NCBI RefSeq assembly: GCF_032854445.1
Contig: NC_088295.1
Location: forward strand, 24,913,385-24,977,384
DNA: 64,000 nucleotides
Direction of reading: 5' to 3'
Source: Liolophura sinensis
Lineage: Eukaryota; Mollusca; Polyplacophora; Chitonida; Chitonidae
Positions 45,859 through 59,000 of the stretch are shown one piece after another. Within the stretch, counting starts at the first letter, position 1, and every line of letters begins with the position of its first letter. The notes below the pieces were generated by a model. That model worked only from the letters and a program-made list of their open reading frames with translations, did not search any database and was not told the DNA's origin. The position numbers and the translations under genes are program-made.

Positions 45859-46868
45859 TTGTTAGTCGCATTCATTTAATTTTAATAGATTGATGTCTAT
45901 TAAAAAAAACTTCCAAAGTCTAATGTGTCACGGTTATCTCATACTCGCGAAAACTAACTGAACATCTTTTAAAGAAAATCATGAATTTGGCGATCTTGAC
46001 ACTGTGTGATCTTTCAATCCTTTTTGTGCTCTAAAAGGACAGTTCAAAGACGCGGTTTCCAGCAAGTCCGGGTAATATTGGGGCTACAATTCCTCTGTAA
46101 AGCAAGTTACAGGCCTGATCCACAGCCTGGACCGGAATCCGGCTGTCAGTTGAACTGTTACGCTGGAGGGCTTTGGTTGTGATTAGGTGTCAGGAAGTGG
46201 AGACGTGGTTCGGGCTTTAGGGTGTCATCGACGACACATGTATTGCTCAGCAATGCTATTAACGTTTGGTTTACCATAGAGGATGCCTCAAACAGTCTGT
46301 GGCCCGAATGGCAATGGGCATATGTTATACAAACACTGAAGAAATCCATTGATGTAAGACGCGCAATGGTCAGACATATTTTACAACCCTTTATCTGTAT
46401 GAGACCATACCAACAGCTTCAAGTTGGCATTGCTCGTTGGCAACATGGTCATCGACGTGACAAAGTGCGTCAGTTTATCAAGCCATATGAACAAGAAGTC
46501 TTTATTTGATCGGAACGACGACTCTATTGATTTTCGGGATGTGTCTCAAAGATGGCGCCCTTTGTTTAATGTTTTCATGAGTATAGTCTTGCGGGAACAT
46601 AGACATTGTCAAATATTATATGTGGCAACAACGCCTACATAAGTTTGCCTTTTGTGTGTCTCATAAAGGTATATTACATCTTATGATGGTGCCCTAAGTT
46701 GAGTAGTGAAAACCTATTGTGTGTTAGATGAAAACTAGCACTTTGTTTGCCTTTGATATCTAGTGATACATACCGTCCCTCCTCCACGCCCCCCCCCCGC
46801 CCCTTCTCTTTCCGAAAAAAACAATAACAAGGAACACTTCCTTGCAACGTCACACATACGCCACCTCT

Positions 46869-46888
46869 GCATCTAGGGAACTAGATGC
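46869..46888. repeat. Short perfect hairpin
   Basis: GCATCTAG, a GGAA loop, then CTAGATGC form an 8-bp perfect stem. No downstream U-run or coding context gives it a role. Confidence 0.6.
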
Positions 46889-47887
46889 AAGACCTTGGAA
46901 ACCAAGGGCCTTGTTTAAGATTATAGTGAATGTATAAGTTTTCTCCTGAGACAATGGGAATGGCACCTTGAATCACAAGACCTAGTTACTGCCGTCTTAG
47001 AGTCGTGCCAAGGGAGACAGTGAAGTGATGTAGTGATTCTGTGTATGGAATGTAGTGAAGGAACTCAACTTGCGCCTGTGGATCTGACAAAAGCCGTCAG
47101 TTTTTACCTCTAGTGAATTTGAGTGGTATAATCCGGTGTCAGCAATTTAGCTTACTATTCCTTGGGCAAAGTCTTTTTCTGATAGATGTCAATTTAGGTA
47201 AATAAAACGCCGGTTTATAAAACGCCGCAATATAGTCACCTCCTGAGAATTTACAAATATTTTAACATTGATAAAGAAGCAACTTCAAACGATAAATCTC
47301 TCGGCGGTGAAATGTCGGCGATTGATTAAATAAGCCGTTATATTAACAAATAGACACAGATATTTTCGTAAAAATTAACTTTTTTATCGTGAAGTAATTG
47401 TTTACTGATTCAGTGTGTTGTTAATTAATAGGGTGTATATTTTATTTGTGGATAACGAAACAGGGAAGTCACAGTCACTCCATGACACATTTCTGCTTAA
47501 TTTAAGTCAAACACACACAAAAATAGCTTATCCCTAATGTATTTATGTATGTACACTTGGGGTTTTACCTTGTATCCTTAATGCCCATATCCTTTACCCC
47601 ATAAAACCGAAGAAACAGAGGTAGCTCTAACATCTTATCTTCCTTCCGTCGACCTCCCATCCGGTTCCATAGTATGAATGCCCCTTATCGTGCACACGCT
47701 TTCTACCACAATAAACAAAATAATCTTTGCAAAGACGATAACTGGAGTGGCTTCTGGAGTAACGGAAACGGTGCAGATCCCGCGCGATTGGTACTGTTCT
47801 CGCGACCTGCGGTGCGAGGGGACGAGTAGACAAAGACGGTATTGTTCGCGTGCGATTTGCTCCGTCCTTGTGTCACGGCCTGCGATC

Positions 47888-48081
47888 AGGCTTCCATATT
47901 TATTTATTTGATTGGTGTTTTACGCCGTACTCAAGAATATTTCCCCACGTACGGCCGGAGAGGAGGCCAGCATGAGCTGGACTTGAACTCACAGCGACCG
48001 CATTGGTGAGAGGCTTCTGGGTCATTACGCTGCGCTAGCGCTCACCGACTGAGCCACGGAGGCCCCACCAGGCTTCCATAT
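47888..48081 (-). mobile_element. V-SINE lacking the V-domain, perfect 12-bp TSD
   Basis: The element is 47900-48069, flanked by AGGCTTCCATAT at 47888-47899 and 48070-48081. On the plus strand the reversed tail (TTTATTTATTTGATTGGTGT, TTTACGCCGTACTCAAGAAT, ATTTC) joins directly to CCCACGTACGGCCGGAGAGG, then CAGCATGAGCTGGACTTGAA, CCGCATTGGTGAGAGGC and the head CGCTGCGCTAGCGCTCACCG, ACTGAGCCACGGAGGCCCC. About 95 bp, comprising the whole V-domain, is missing at a TTC microhomology around 47943. Head and tail are otherwise close to consensus. Confidence 0.95.
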
Positions 48082-48737
48082 ATATAGTTCCCGTTTAAAT
48101 GTAAAGCATTGTGAACTATTAAAAGGAAATAAAAAACAAACAAAAAAATTATTTCTATTACGCAACTAAAGGAGATTAAAATAATAAAGTAGAGAATCCT
48201 AGACAGTGTTATTCACTTAAAGTCTAGACCCAGAAAGAAGACTTTTCTGATGAACTTACACGCACATTTATCATTAAGGCTTAATCTCTGTATCGTAATG
48301 GTGAGGCGTGTTTCCCGACGGATTAAGGTCGTGTGTTGTATCCTTTCTTACTGAAATACTTAACATCAATTCCCAAGCTTGTCGGACAAATGTCCTTTAT
48401 TTAATAATAATACGATGTACATACACATGAAACTAAAGCTATAGTGTGTGTGAATGATGTAGACGCTTATGAATCATGACCAGCCGAAAGGTTAACGGTA
48501 AAGCCGGTTGATAGGGAAATGGAAGTTTTACTTTGTTAGTTATACTGATTATTTTATCCGGCCTATCCAACCATTTATGATCACATTCACAATCTCTGTA
48601 TGATAATGGTTAACAGTGTTGATCAAGCATCACACCCACTCAATATCCTAATCAAACGTAACACATTATTGTTACGTATAATTTATTTATTATATAATTT
48701 ATTATATAAATGGCCTGCTGTATCTAAGACTTACATT

Positions 48738-48905
48738 CAGATTTTCAGTTTGACGATGGCGGTCGGTATTATGGGTGGAGAACGTCAGAGCCAGAGTAAA
48801 CCATTGACATTTGGCAATTTACTGACGAACTTTTGCACATTATTAGTGGTCGACAATCTGTCTCCAACGAACGTTTGACTCCGGAACTTCCCCACGTGAA
48901 TCTTC
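48738..48905 (-). mobile_element. Diverged V-SINE variant fragment
   Basis: The plus strand reads GACGATGGCGGTCGGTATTA, TGGGTGGAGAACGTCAGAGC, AGAGTAAACCATTGACATTT, GGCAATTTACTGACGAACTT. This follows the reversed V-SINE layout (GACGGCGGCCAGCATTATGG, GTGGGAGGAAACC...). It shares the TACTGACGAACTT block with the fragment at 54930-55082, so the two belong to one variant. The tail and head are not preserved. Confidence 0.55.
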
Positions 48906-51900
48906 GGCCGCTCATTGTCACGAAGACTCAAAGCGGGAGAATACAAACTTCCCTGCCCAAAGCCATATGCTACATGTATGTGGGTGACATACGTGTCTTA
49001 TGCAGAAATAACAATTATTAGATCTATCTAAATTTGCATTTTTGCTTTATTATTTAGATAAAAGTTTAATGAATGCTACCGTTTGTTATTAAATAAAACG
49101 GCACACCAGAAAACAATTGACTACTTCAGAATAGTGAGTGCATAGGAATTCATCAATGGCGGCACAAACCCTTCTGTCAAAGGAAGTATGCATTTCACAC
49201 GAGGGAATCTAGATACGTCCAGCCTAACGGCAGCACGCATTGCACAAATACTGTCAGTTAGTATATCATTGAGCGAGGAGTGTCAACTGTTTTTACAGAT
49301 TTTTGTTTTTACTCCAAATATCAGGTACTCAAGGTGAAACGCGACAGCGCAATACATCAGTAACATATGGGTATTCATGTGAGTACTAACTGTGCTCATC
49401 TGCTAGAACATGTTTTTGAACTGTTATGTATACCCATGCTACATGTAAAAAATGTTTGGATTTGTAAGATGTTATGTAAGTAATAAGTTAGGCTGCCGGA
49501 TGCTATAATCTTACTTTTCTCAGTGTGACGTCGACTGTGTAGAATCTTCGTGTGGGGCACTAAAGGTCATCTTACCAGGTATATTTGAAGCTGTAGCTTC
49601 CATCGTTTAGTGTAAACTTTTATCCAGTGTCCAAATCTAAAAGGAAATCCAGGATAAACCATGTCCAGTGATGTACCAGTGAGACCCAATGACATGGTGA
49701 ATGAGATGCAATTAATTATAAGCAGTTTATTATAAACTTTCACGTTTACCCCAACGATCGCAGGAAATAATAGTTGTACATATGTACCAGTATGGCATTA
49801 TATTCAAAGCAGTGAATGGTATGGGACAAGTTGATCTGTACATATGGGTACACCCTAGTTTTAGTTTTAGAGTCTGTGCCTGTGGATATCGACATCGTAT
49901 ATACAATACAATACCAAAGAAAATATAACATTAATTGTTTTACTTATAATTTGTCTATGAACTGTTAATATCAAAAACAGCGACACCGTTTTATGTCAAA
50001 AATTAGCTAATGTCATAAAGCGGAAAACGTTAACCGTGATAGATTGCTGCCCTCTGGGTTCGGCGAATGAAACAAATGGTAGGGGTAGAACACTCTTGTG
50101 TCGTTCCAAACAATGAGAAATGAGGACAGCAGATGTCCTCCGGAATGCCCCACAGCCCCACCCGTTGTCCCTTCACCCATCAATATATATAACATATGTG
50201 ATCCCCAGAGATTGCAAATATGTACGATAGCAAACTGCGAATTTCTCCGATTATTATTTTACTTTTTTTCTGAATAGCATGCATGCGAAGAGGCGACCTG
50301 GGAAGGGTCACAGGTGCTGCTTTCCTAAGCTTCATAATGGATTCCACGATATCGTTCTGCTTACAACTTGCAATTGATTGAATTTTTAGAATCTTCATAA
50401 TTACAGATCTGTACTCTACATATTCGTTAACCTTGAAGTTGGTCCTTCCACTTATAACGTAATCAAGGTGGATGCCACGAAAAACAAGCTCTCTTGATCC
50501 TGAAGCAATTCTGAATTTATAATGCCTCAATCACAATCGGTTAAGCGGTAGTGAATAGTGAGTATATCGTAGCAGTTAATACAACTGTAACCGACGGTGC
50601 TATACAACGTGTTTGGAGGTCTTAAATTTATTTATTCCATCAGTAATGAACTCGAACAAAAATAAGAACATATGTGAAAAAAGAAAATGATCTTAATTTT
50701 GGAAAGAGCAGTCCAGTCCAGTCTAGCAACCCAGTCACATGATTCAAAATGTGAGAAAGTGAAATACCGAAGTAAGCGAGACCTTGCTTAGCTGCCTCAC
50801 TACCTTGCTACCTCCGTGCCTCTAGGTATTTGAAAGGTTGAGATGGCGAAAGGTCCGGCTATCGCCTTTCTCGCAACTAGGTGACATGAAGTCAGATTTG
50901 CAGAAGATTAAGAAGGCCATGTTTGACGATATTTGTCTTAGATATGTTTAAGACTTGCAAAACAGCACACACGGCAAGTTCTAGGTTATTGACAATTTGG
51001 AGCGGAAAATGTTGAGCCAAACTGAGAACATGGTGAACTGATCTCAGAGCTTGTAACAGATATGACTATAAGACTATAAACTAATTACACATCACATTCA
51101 TAAATCGTTTTTTTTGGGGACAACGAACATACCAAATCGGTCCCGTAATCTTAGAAGTACGTTACTATCGTGAATTGCAGCTCAAGCCTATTCCCTAATC
51201 TGCTGTCTGTCAAATGAACTAATCACTATCTGCACTCTGGAAAAGGCGTAACCTTGACAACAGTGCCAAAACGGCCGCTGTGTTCCCAAGATAAAGTGAC
51301 AGTGGCGCCACAGTTGACCTCTTCAAACAGCAGATCGGATTTTGGTCAGATTGCAGTATTCACGGAGACGCTACATGCTTTACATGGAGATTTTGAACTG
51401 GTTGAATTTCATCTTGTTTCCTAATACACATAGTGCTTATGGACAAGAAAAGTTGACTTAAAAGGCAGCTGGACATTCGATTAAGTGCAAGTGCAAACTG
51501 ATTTTTCACTCGCGAGCTTTGTCACAGACTAGCCTTGAGCGGATATCTCTGACGACATCGAGAATAGGTCTGGCTATTGTGATAGATTTGATTCAAAGTA
51601 CACTTCCTTTGTGGTTTGTTTTACCATTTTACACAAAAACTACTCACATCACTCTACACATGCAACAAATCTAAAACAAGCGCGTGTTAAAATCTACTGA
51701 ATGTTTGATGACCCTCTTAGAGGCTTACTGAAAAAGAAATGAAATAAATAATGCACTCAGCTATAAGATATTAATAATGTTTAAAAACATTGTGATGAAA
51801 TCGAAATGAGTCAATTTTCAGTACCCCATTTAATACAGAAATCTATTTCACTGACCACAGATTGGGTCCTTCACATAATTGTTACACTCACGATTAAGGA

Positions 51901-54229
51901 ATAATATACGTCATTTAGAAGCCATGGTATAGATTCGCAATTTAGCGTTTTTACGAATGAATAAGCTATTAACAATCGCTTCAGGGTCAGGTGATTTCAT
52001 CGTTTTCATGTGAAAATATATTTAATTATTGTAATAAGGTGAGAAGACGTAGGAAAGAGTATAATATATGCACACAAATATTATTTGACACAAAAAGGAA
52101 CTTCTCGCAAATAAATAGATCGAAGCAAAAAAGTATTTGGATTTCTTTTTCGCTATGTACACACATACCTCACATCGAGAAATCGATAACAACGTGGCAT
52201 ATGGGCAGAGTAAAAGGGTACAAGCATGTACTCGTATACCTTGAACAATATCAGTATTTAGAGTTGCCATCCAATATTTCACGCGGAAAACTGAGCAAGT
52301 GGACCAATGAGCAATATGGCGTGAGAGATCGATTCTTAGAAACGTGTATTAATTGAACAGAGCTGTCGAGTAGCGCCGATCAGTGACAATTACAAATCAA
52401 TTCTGCCATCATTAACACTTGGCATATTGCTAGCTGTCAAAGTCATTTGGGTTTCGGATTTACGAGACAAAAACACGAATTCAACAGACATGTATCGACA
52501 TGTCACTCTTTAGAAATAAAGGTGATAGACGAGAATTTATGTTTTATTCTATTTCATTATGACAGCTTTTATTAGAAGGGGAGGAACACACATAGATGCT
52601 CAGAGAGCAAGTGTTTGCTTCGATTGATTTTTTTTTTTTACTTTTTGATTCAGGTTTTACACGGTGACGTGGAAAAATCACTCTGAATGACACCGAGGAC
52701 TTATGTGGTTGGTTTACCAGACTGGTCTTGGCACTGCAGTGTGCGTTGGAAAAAAGGGAAACAGCGCCAGGTGGTGGAGACTTAAAGCGGCTAGCATATA
52801 TACCTGGGTTAATCTTAGCAGTATCATTTTCAGTACTACATTAGCTGTCTTGGTACACTTCTGACGCTCGTCAGAAGATAGGCCTGAGATCTGTTTCATT
52901 CTTCCCAGCTTAGCTTTCACAAATTCAGATCTGAATACTCTTCCATTTACTAATCTGGAACTCAATCCCTTCGCGCATGCGGTGCTCAACATATGGAAGC
53001 TGTACGCCACAGAGACATGTTTCCTGTAATCCTTCAGTAATTCTTACTTCATGTCACCTAATTATTCGTAAATAATAAAGTCCTGAAGTTCACAGTTAAC
53101 ACAAATGTACCTGTTACATTAGATAGGAAGCCAAATTTTGCTATCCGCCATTTTCAATTTGAGCAGGTGGCACTCGGCATCGTCCGGAAAAAAAGGTAAA
53201 TTCGTGGAATCATTTAGTTGAAACCAGTTAGATGTACACCAACTAAACGGCAATTGGCAAATTATATGGGAGTTTTAACTTTAATAATCAACAAAAACGA
53301 ACTATGACCAACATTTGTGAAAAAAGGGGACTTTGGGATGGCTGTTGGCAATATTTTGATACTGTCCGAGTGAGCGCGTTGGCTACATTTGTGTTAATTG
53401 CGATGATGTGGTCTTTATTATTTCCGCATAATGTGGCGATATGAATCCAGAATTACTTTATCATCACGGGACCTCTTTTTGTGAAATAACCGAGTTCCAA
53501 AATAGTGAATGTAACGATTCAGAGCGGTTAATGCGGAGGATAAGCTGGGGACATGGTCATCCGATCTCAGAGATAGCCAAAAAAGAACAGATCAAGCACT
53601 GGTTACCAGAATGTTAATAGACTACAACTCTGTCTGGTGTCTTCAGCATGGCGTAGTCCATAAATGTTTCGCGATTCCTTCCTGGCTCATTCCACTAATG
53701 CGTCACTATCGTGGAGCCCATCGCTTCTTGACCAATGTGGCAACGTGCCCGAATCTTACTCCTACCGATTTTGCCTTGGCTTTCCAACATCATTGAAAAC
53801 TGTTGACTGCTTTTTTTTGCAAGTTTCCGTCCTATTGTCGCACTGTATAAATTTTCTTAGATCTGTGGTAGTTTGCGTTAAAGGGCGTTCTTGGAATTGG
53901 CCTCGCGATTACTGACCTGAAACGTGTATCTTTGTTGGCGGCTGGTACACGAATGTCTGTTTCGACGCCTAGATTCTAAGCAGATTCGCCAAGAAAATTT
54001 CGAATTTCCAAGGCCAAATCCTGTGTTCTTCGGTCATAAAACTATCCATTGCATATTATAATAGAATGTGTCTGGAATACACCTACTGCGTAAAACCGGA
54101 AACAATAAATAAAGAAAAATAAACATGAACATGTACATGATTCATGGGGACATGTTAGTAAAATAAACGGATGCGAATTGTGAAGTGATTTGACTAAAAT
54201 CTAAACTAATCTAAATACAAACAAATACA

Positions 54230-54275
54230 CCCCACCAAAAAAGCCCCCCCGCCAAGCCCCCCCCCCTCCAAAAAA
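54230..54275. repeat. C-rich tract
   Basis: CACCCCACC, AGCCCCCCCGCCAAG and a run of 10 C followed by TCC and A-rich sequence. The minus strand therefore has several G runs that might form a G-quadruplex. It is also a place where sequencing or assembly length errors are likely. Confidence 0.7.
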
Positions 54276-54407
54276 ATTAATGACAATCTTTTCATTCTAA
54301 AGCAGCTTCATTCGCCAAGCTGTGTGATAACTGCATACACGGACGTTGGCATCGTTAATCTCACAGTACTGTCATGTAATAAACATGTAATGGGATATAC
54401 TGGAAGA

Positions 54408-54465
54408 TAATGTATAAGTGAAATATTCTTGAGTATGGCTTAAAACACCAAACAAATTAATAAAA
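54408..54465 (+). mobile_element. V-SINE tail fragment
   Basis: GATAATGTATAAGTGAAATA, TTCTTGAGTATGGCTTAAAA, CACCAAACAAATTAATAAA is the V-SINE 3' tail only, a strongly 5'-truncated copy. Confidence 0.75.
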
Positions 54466-54929
54466 CTCAGTGAGAGATGGTATCACATTTTTCTTTGGTA
54501 AAATTTATGGTATATGGGCTATGCATTGTATTACATGTAAATATGTGAAAGTACATTCTTTCATATCGAATTCCGCGGAATAACGTTTAACCTTTACTGA
54601 GAGATAGGCCGCCATTTAGTGACGGAATCTTACAGATTATACTGTCAGTGTTCAGGATGTGCCAGATGTGACTCTGGGTCGGGGAATCAGGTAACACTTA
54701 TCCGTGCACTCGACGAGTCTTCATTAAAACGCCTGGCAATACTACTTGATCCGTTGCTAATTTCGAGATAGCCGAACGATAATGACAACCCCCTCCATTT
54801 GTGCTGGATATTTAATATTCAATCCGCGATGTGTCAGGGAAATTGTCACGTACTCCCTAGACAGTGATTATTTCTCCATGCCATGTATGACCCGTTCTCT
54901 GTAGCACTGGTGAATATTGCCGTCATTAC

Positions 54930-55082
54930 TTACTTATTTGTTTATTTGTTTTTTAACTTCATGCATGCACATTAATCTTTCACTCATACGATGGCGGACA
55001 GTTTCCTGGGTTAAGGAAAAAAACCCGTCGTAAACCAAAGACCTTCGGCAAGATACTGACGAACTTTCTCCTGCCGTCTTTG
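54930..55082 (-). mobile_element. Diverged V-SINE variant
   Basis: The reversed tail TTACTTATTTGTTTATTTGT is followed by CATTAATCTTTCACTCATAC, GATGGCGGACAGTTTCCTGG, AACCCGTCGTAAACCAAAGA, CCTTCGGCAAGATACTGACG, AACTTTC. It is the same variant as 48738-48905. The head is absent. Confidence 0.6.
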
Positions 55083-57775
55083 TATGTAATAGTCTGTTCT
55101 GACTTGATTTCTTTTCTTTCGGTTCAGCGTCGCGCTACCATTATTTCTGGTATGTCCATGCCCATGGAATCAATGCCAACACTGAATTGTTTCGTCACAT
55201 ATATACCTAAGTCTCAGTATACCAACACATAGCTAACCAGAAATTGTCCTAACCCACTCGGAGTTGAATCAGGGCTTCCTGATTGCGACAGTCACCTATT
55301 TGTTGATGAACAAATTCACCTTACACCACACAGATCGGTAGTCACAGCCCGGGATGGTGGCACATGCAGGCCCACTAGGGTCACAAAGAGCACAAAAAAG
55401 GAAGCGGTGTCCTACCATGTATGTTACTGCTATAAAATACTAACAAAGTCAGCCTCCCGTTTACTGATCAGAATCCCCTCCGAGGAGTATGCGTTGTACT
55501 GATGCACTCAGTTAACTCTGGTCTAGGAGAATAACGGAAGGTAGCTGCAATTATAGCAGAGTCGCTACATTTAACACCGACATTGTCACAGCGGTGATGA
55601 GCTTTTACCCCTTAATGAATGCTCCCTACAGGGCCGTGATATTCAGACTGCTTGGTGTCAAGAAAGCATGATCTCATGCCACTGTCACATCAACTTGTTA
55701 TGCTTTAAAATTTAAGAGGAAATCATTAAGAGTAATGATCGTATTTCAAATGACATGTAAAGTGGAAAATCCTCCCCCCCCCAAAAAAAACCCCATACTA
55801 TCTCGCATATTAAGTTTTGAGATGGAAGTGTTTTCTTGATTGCAAACACTGTGGAAAATGGAACCAAACTGGATCTCTTTGATTGCAAAGCATACTTAAA
55901 TAACACTATTTTATTTGTTAATTACAGGACAACTTTGTAGAAAACTAAAATGTCATCTCATACATATTCTGAGGAGCCAAAATCAAGTATGCCATCTTCC
56001 ACGGAACCACTTATCACATGCTATTATTCAACCGAAAAATTGTTAATGTACAAAAAAAGAAATTTTTTTTAGCTCCGGGGATTTACTTCGTGACTTGGGA
56101 ATGGAAATAGCTGACTCCCAAGGACAGTGTGGATAACATTATTTCATGTGTTAATTAAAGGACAAGTTTGCAGAAAATGTCATCTCTTATATATTTTGAG
56201 CAGCCTCAATCAAGAGTCTACTCTCTCTCAAAATCGATTATCACAAGCTATTATTCAACGACAACAAAAAACATTAATGGACAAAAAATAGCAAGATGGC
56301 TCTGGGGATTTATTTCGTCGCTTGAGAGTGGAAATGGCTGACATCGTATGACAGTGTGGATTAGCAGGTAGGTCAGAGACTGGTTATCCACACAAATTGG
56401 GAAAGTAGATAAATAGGTTGTGACCTTACCTTTGATTTGCGATCTAAAAAAGTACTGAGAATTTTATAAAGAACCGTCTTCTTTTCACTTCTGAACCAGT
56501 CTCAATTGCTGATATAGTCTTATATGGTAGTATTTATGATTTTGAAAGTTAGCCAAACAGAAATGAGCGCTGCCTGCATTGAGCTTGTCTATATATGGAT
56601 GTACATTTGACATTATTTTTTAACTAACTGTCTTAGAAGTTTACTTAAGAACCCCAATATCATTACCAAAGTCATCCAGTAGACATTCCACCATACGTAC
56701 TTGTGCATCCGGATATTGCATCGTTACGGTGAAAACATCACACTGATAATTAGATGATGATTGCAAGACAGGGTAAAAGTAATAGCAAGGTAACACATCA
56801 GATATAGTTCTATAGTAATAGACAATGAGACTTGAGGCGCAATAATGTGAGAAAGTGCAATTGTACATCGTGCGGTTTCATACCATACCTGAGAACACTA
56901 ATACAAAGAAATTGTTTCATGTGTCTTCTACAGGACTATTCGTGACAACACTTAGCTGGGACAGAACTGACGTAGCACGCGGGCGTTGCCAGGACTTCGA
57001 ATTCGGTAGAAGTTCTAATTCAGAAGATGGTGGACGTTGGTTCGTTTTGAAACAAGATAGATTTTGCGATGGTGGATTTGACCTATCTACGCTTCGGAAG
57101 ACTTTGTGAATCGGTGCATACCAAATTTCGCGACAGGTTCGAGCTGTTATTTCATTGAAATTGTCCGCATGACGGTAGGTTACACCGAAGCTGGGCGCTA
57201 CGTTAGTGTCTCAGCCAGCTTTGGGTCAGGTTTAAGGGCGTGAGGAATCCAGGTGGCCTTGAGAAAACCACTGCCATTCGCTAGGTACTTGACAAACACA
57301 GTAAAATCATCTAGTTGGATTCGAGCCTGCTGTATCATTGAACAGCGGCTGTAGCAGAGTGAATCAACGTGCAGCTCAATTATCTATCCAAGGCCACTTT
57401 GATCATGGGACATATCTCGGTCCTTTCACATATCGCATCAAAGATCATTATTTCGGCCTCTTTAAATGTCAAGCGAAATTAATTTGAAAGCCTTTGGCCG
57501 TATAGATTTTCTACATATCGGGTTTTAAAAGCTCATATTGAATTTATGAGAGGATGTTAGTCTTCAGTTCAGATCAGATTCTGCCGTACTGTGTCACCAA
57601 CATGCAAGCGGGCAGCAATGTTATGTAGTTGATGCACAGACAAATCCAAGCACGAACGAAAGCTATTTATCGCAGTATGATACAAACACATCATTTTATG
57701 ATGTAAACATTATGCTCCATGAAAGGCCTTTGATACATATACTTTGTGACAAATCAGGATGTTTGTGCAAATGCG
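55083..57775. other. No gene seen apart from a tandem duplication
   Basis: Unassigned sequence. The plus frame 56855-57109 and minus frame 56641-56868 are short and domain-free. The 233-bp tandem duplication lies inside. Confidence 0.5.
55901..56366. repeat. 233-bp tandem duplication, diverged
   Basis: Copy 1 is 55901-56133 and copy 2 is 56134 to about 56366. Paired blocks are TAACACTATTTTATTTGTTA / TAACATTATTTCATGTGTTA, ATCACATGCTATTATTCAAC / ATCACAAGCTATTATTCAAC, and GGGGATTTACTTCGTGACTT / GGGGATTTATTTCGTCGCTT. By eye the copies are about 75-80% identical. Confidence 0.92.
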
Positions 57776-57826
57776 ACGGGTGGTGGTTTACTGTGGTCAC
57801 TCCGGTTTCTCCCACCCATTAACCTA
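57776..57826 (+). mobile_element. V-domain fragment of a SINE
   Basis: GACGGGTGGTGGTTTACTGT, GGTCACTCCGGTTTCTCCCA, CCCATTAACC fits the V-domain of the variant V-SINE in plus orientation. Only about 50 bp are recognisable, so it may be a remnant. Confidence 0.45.
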
Positions 57827-58384
57827 ACCTTTTGAAATGTGTTCAGACATCCAGGTAGACCTATTTCCCATCATAATATTAACAAGCGTGATACAGAGCT
57901 TCTGGGTTTCCTTAAGTTAAATCGCAGATAAGTATTGCGACTACCTGTGGTCTGTAGACCTCGAGAATCATTGAATCGATGGATTTCGTGGATATCAAAA
58001 TGTAAAATGAAATCAAATCAGATCACGTGTAACATAGCAACGTCCTTCAGGAATTGCGACAATCTAGGCCAATTGTATACCCTATCCCTGAGTTGTTTCA
58101 GGCACCACTCCTTGGCCAATACGAATGGAACCGAAGGTTTTCCCCCATTTATTGATGTAGGCTCAGCAGATGGTCAGAAATTATGATATTCTTCTACAGT
58201 ATATGGTTTCTGTCATCGCATGTCAGCGTCTTCAAACAGCATTAGTCAATGTTCAGACAGCCAGATCATTTTTATTTATTCTATTGTCATAGTATCAGAT
58301 TTTAATTAGAATAACCAGACTTTGAAATCTGATTGTCTTTGTTCTGCGAATGCATGGGATGTCTGCTTCTGAAAGAAACTATAT
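57827..58384. other. No gene seen
   Basis: Short unassigned interval between SINE remnants. No feature was recognised. Confidence 0.5.
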
Positions 58385-58630
58385 TTCATTTATTTATTGA
58401 CTGATGTTTAAGAATATTTCACTTATACGACGGCGGCCAGCATTTTGGTGGGAAGAAACTGTACAGATACCGGGGCAACCCCACGACCAGATTGCTGTCA
58501 GACCTCCGCAAGTACGGCAGGAGAGGAACCAAGCATGAGTTGGACTTCAACTCACTGCAACCGTATTAGTGAGAGGCCTCTGGGTAATTTCGCCACTTTG
58601 GCGTGCTAATCCTCTCGGCCACGCCCCCTC
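58385..58630 (-). mobile_element. V-SINE (RUDI-like), nearly full length, diverged
   Basis: Plus strand: TTCATTTATTTATTGACTGA, AAGAATATTTCACTTATACG, ACGGCGGCCAGCATTTTGGT, CGGGGCAACCCCACGACCAG, AGTACGGCAGGAGAGGAACC, CATGAGTTGGACTTCAACTC, GTATTAGTGAGAGGCCTCTG and the head end GCTAATCCTCTCGGCCACGC. It is older than the copies at 19.5 and 47.9 kb. It ends about 15 bp before the first copy of the direct duplication. Confidence 0.85.
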
Positions 58631-58954
58631 CTCCCACCCCGCTTAAACAAACTATGACAAAAGTCTTAGAAGCGCTACCAGAAAAAAGGGACCGTTTGGA
58701 AACAGACTGTTTAAAATCTATTACATGAAACCAATGACTTTTTGCACCAGACGTGACAATTTTCTTCCTCGAGTTATTCTCTTAGCAATTGCGGATGTAC
58801 GCCATGTCCAGAGCCAAGAGAACCATGAAGTGTTTAAGGGATTTCAGGACAAGTTTTCTAGAGAACATCCTGGTCTCCAGGGCATACTTCCAATGCAATA
58901 CACCATAACACACTGTATCGTCATCGTCCATCGTCAGTTTTCTTTGTAGAAATG

Positions 58955-59000
58955 ATGGTAAAGGTTAAAAAGAAATTATGGTAAAGGTTAAAAAGAAATG
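58955..59000. repeat. 23-bp tandem duplication
   Basis: ATGGTAAAGGTTAAAAAGAA plus ATT occurs twice in succession. The homologous place in the second segmental copy (about 62.69 kb) has the phrase once. Confidence 0.9.

Larger units (their letters stand above)
43163..47887. other. No confirmed gene (4.7 kb)
   Basis: Contains two open frames slightly less trivial than the rest (minus 45505-45858 and plus 46222-46509), a short perfect hairpin at 46869-46888, and a run of 10 C at 46789-46798. Nothing else was recognised. Confidence 0.5.
48082..54407. other. No confirmed gene (6.3 kb)
   Basis: Apart from the SINE remnant at 48738-48905 and the C-rich tract at 54230-54275, I see no feature. Open frames at minus 50180-50530 (116 codons), plus 51991-52356 (121 codons) and minus 52714-53010 (98 codons) are domain-free. 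Poly-T lies near 52.63 kb. Confidence 0.5.

Noticed and set aside
46789-46798. Run of 10 C
   Set aside because: Simple homopolymer with no associated structure; possible sequencing-length uncertainty only.
53630-53652. CTGTCTGGTGTCTTCAGCAT, similar to the family C SINE body
   Set aside because: Only about 20 bases match and the flanks do not continue the SINE, so chance or an unrecognisable remnant cannot be separated.
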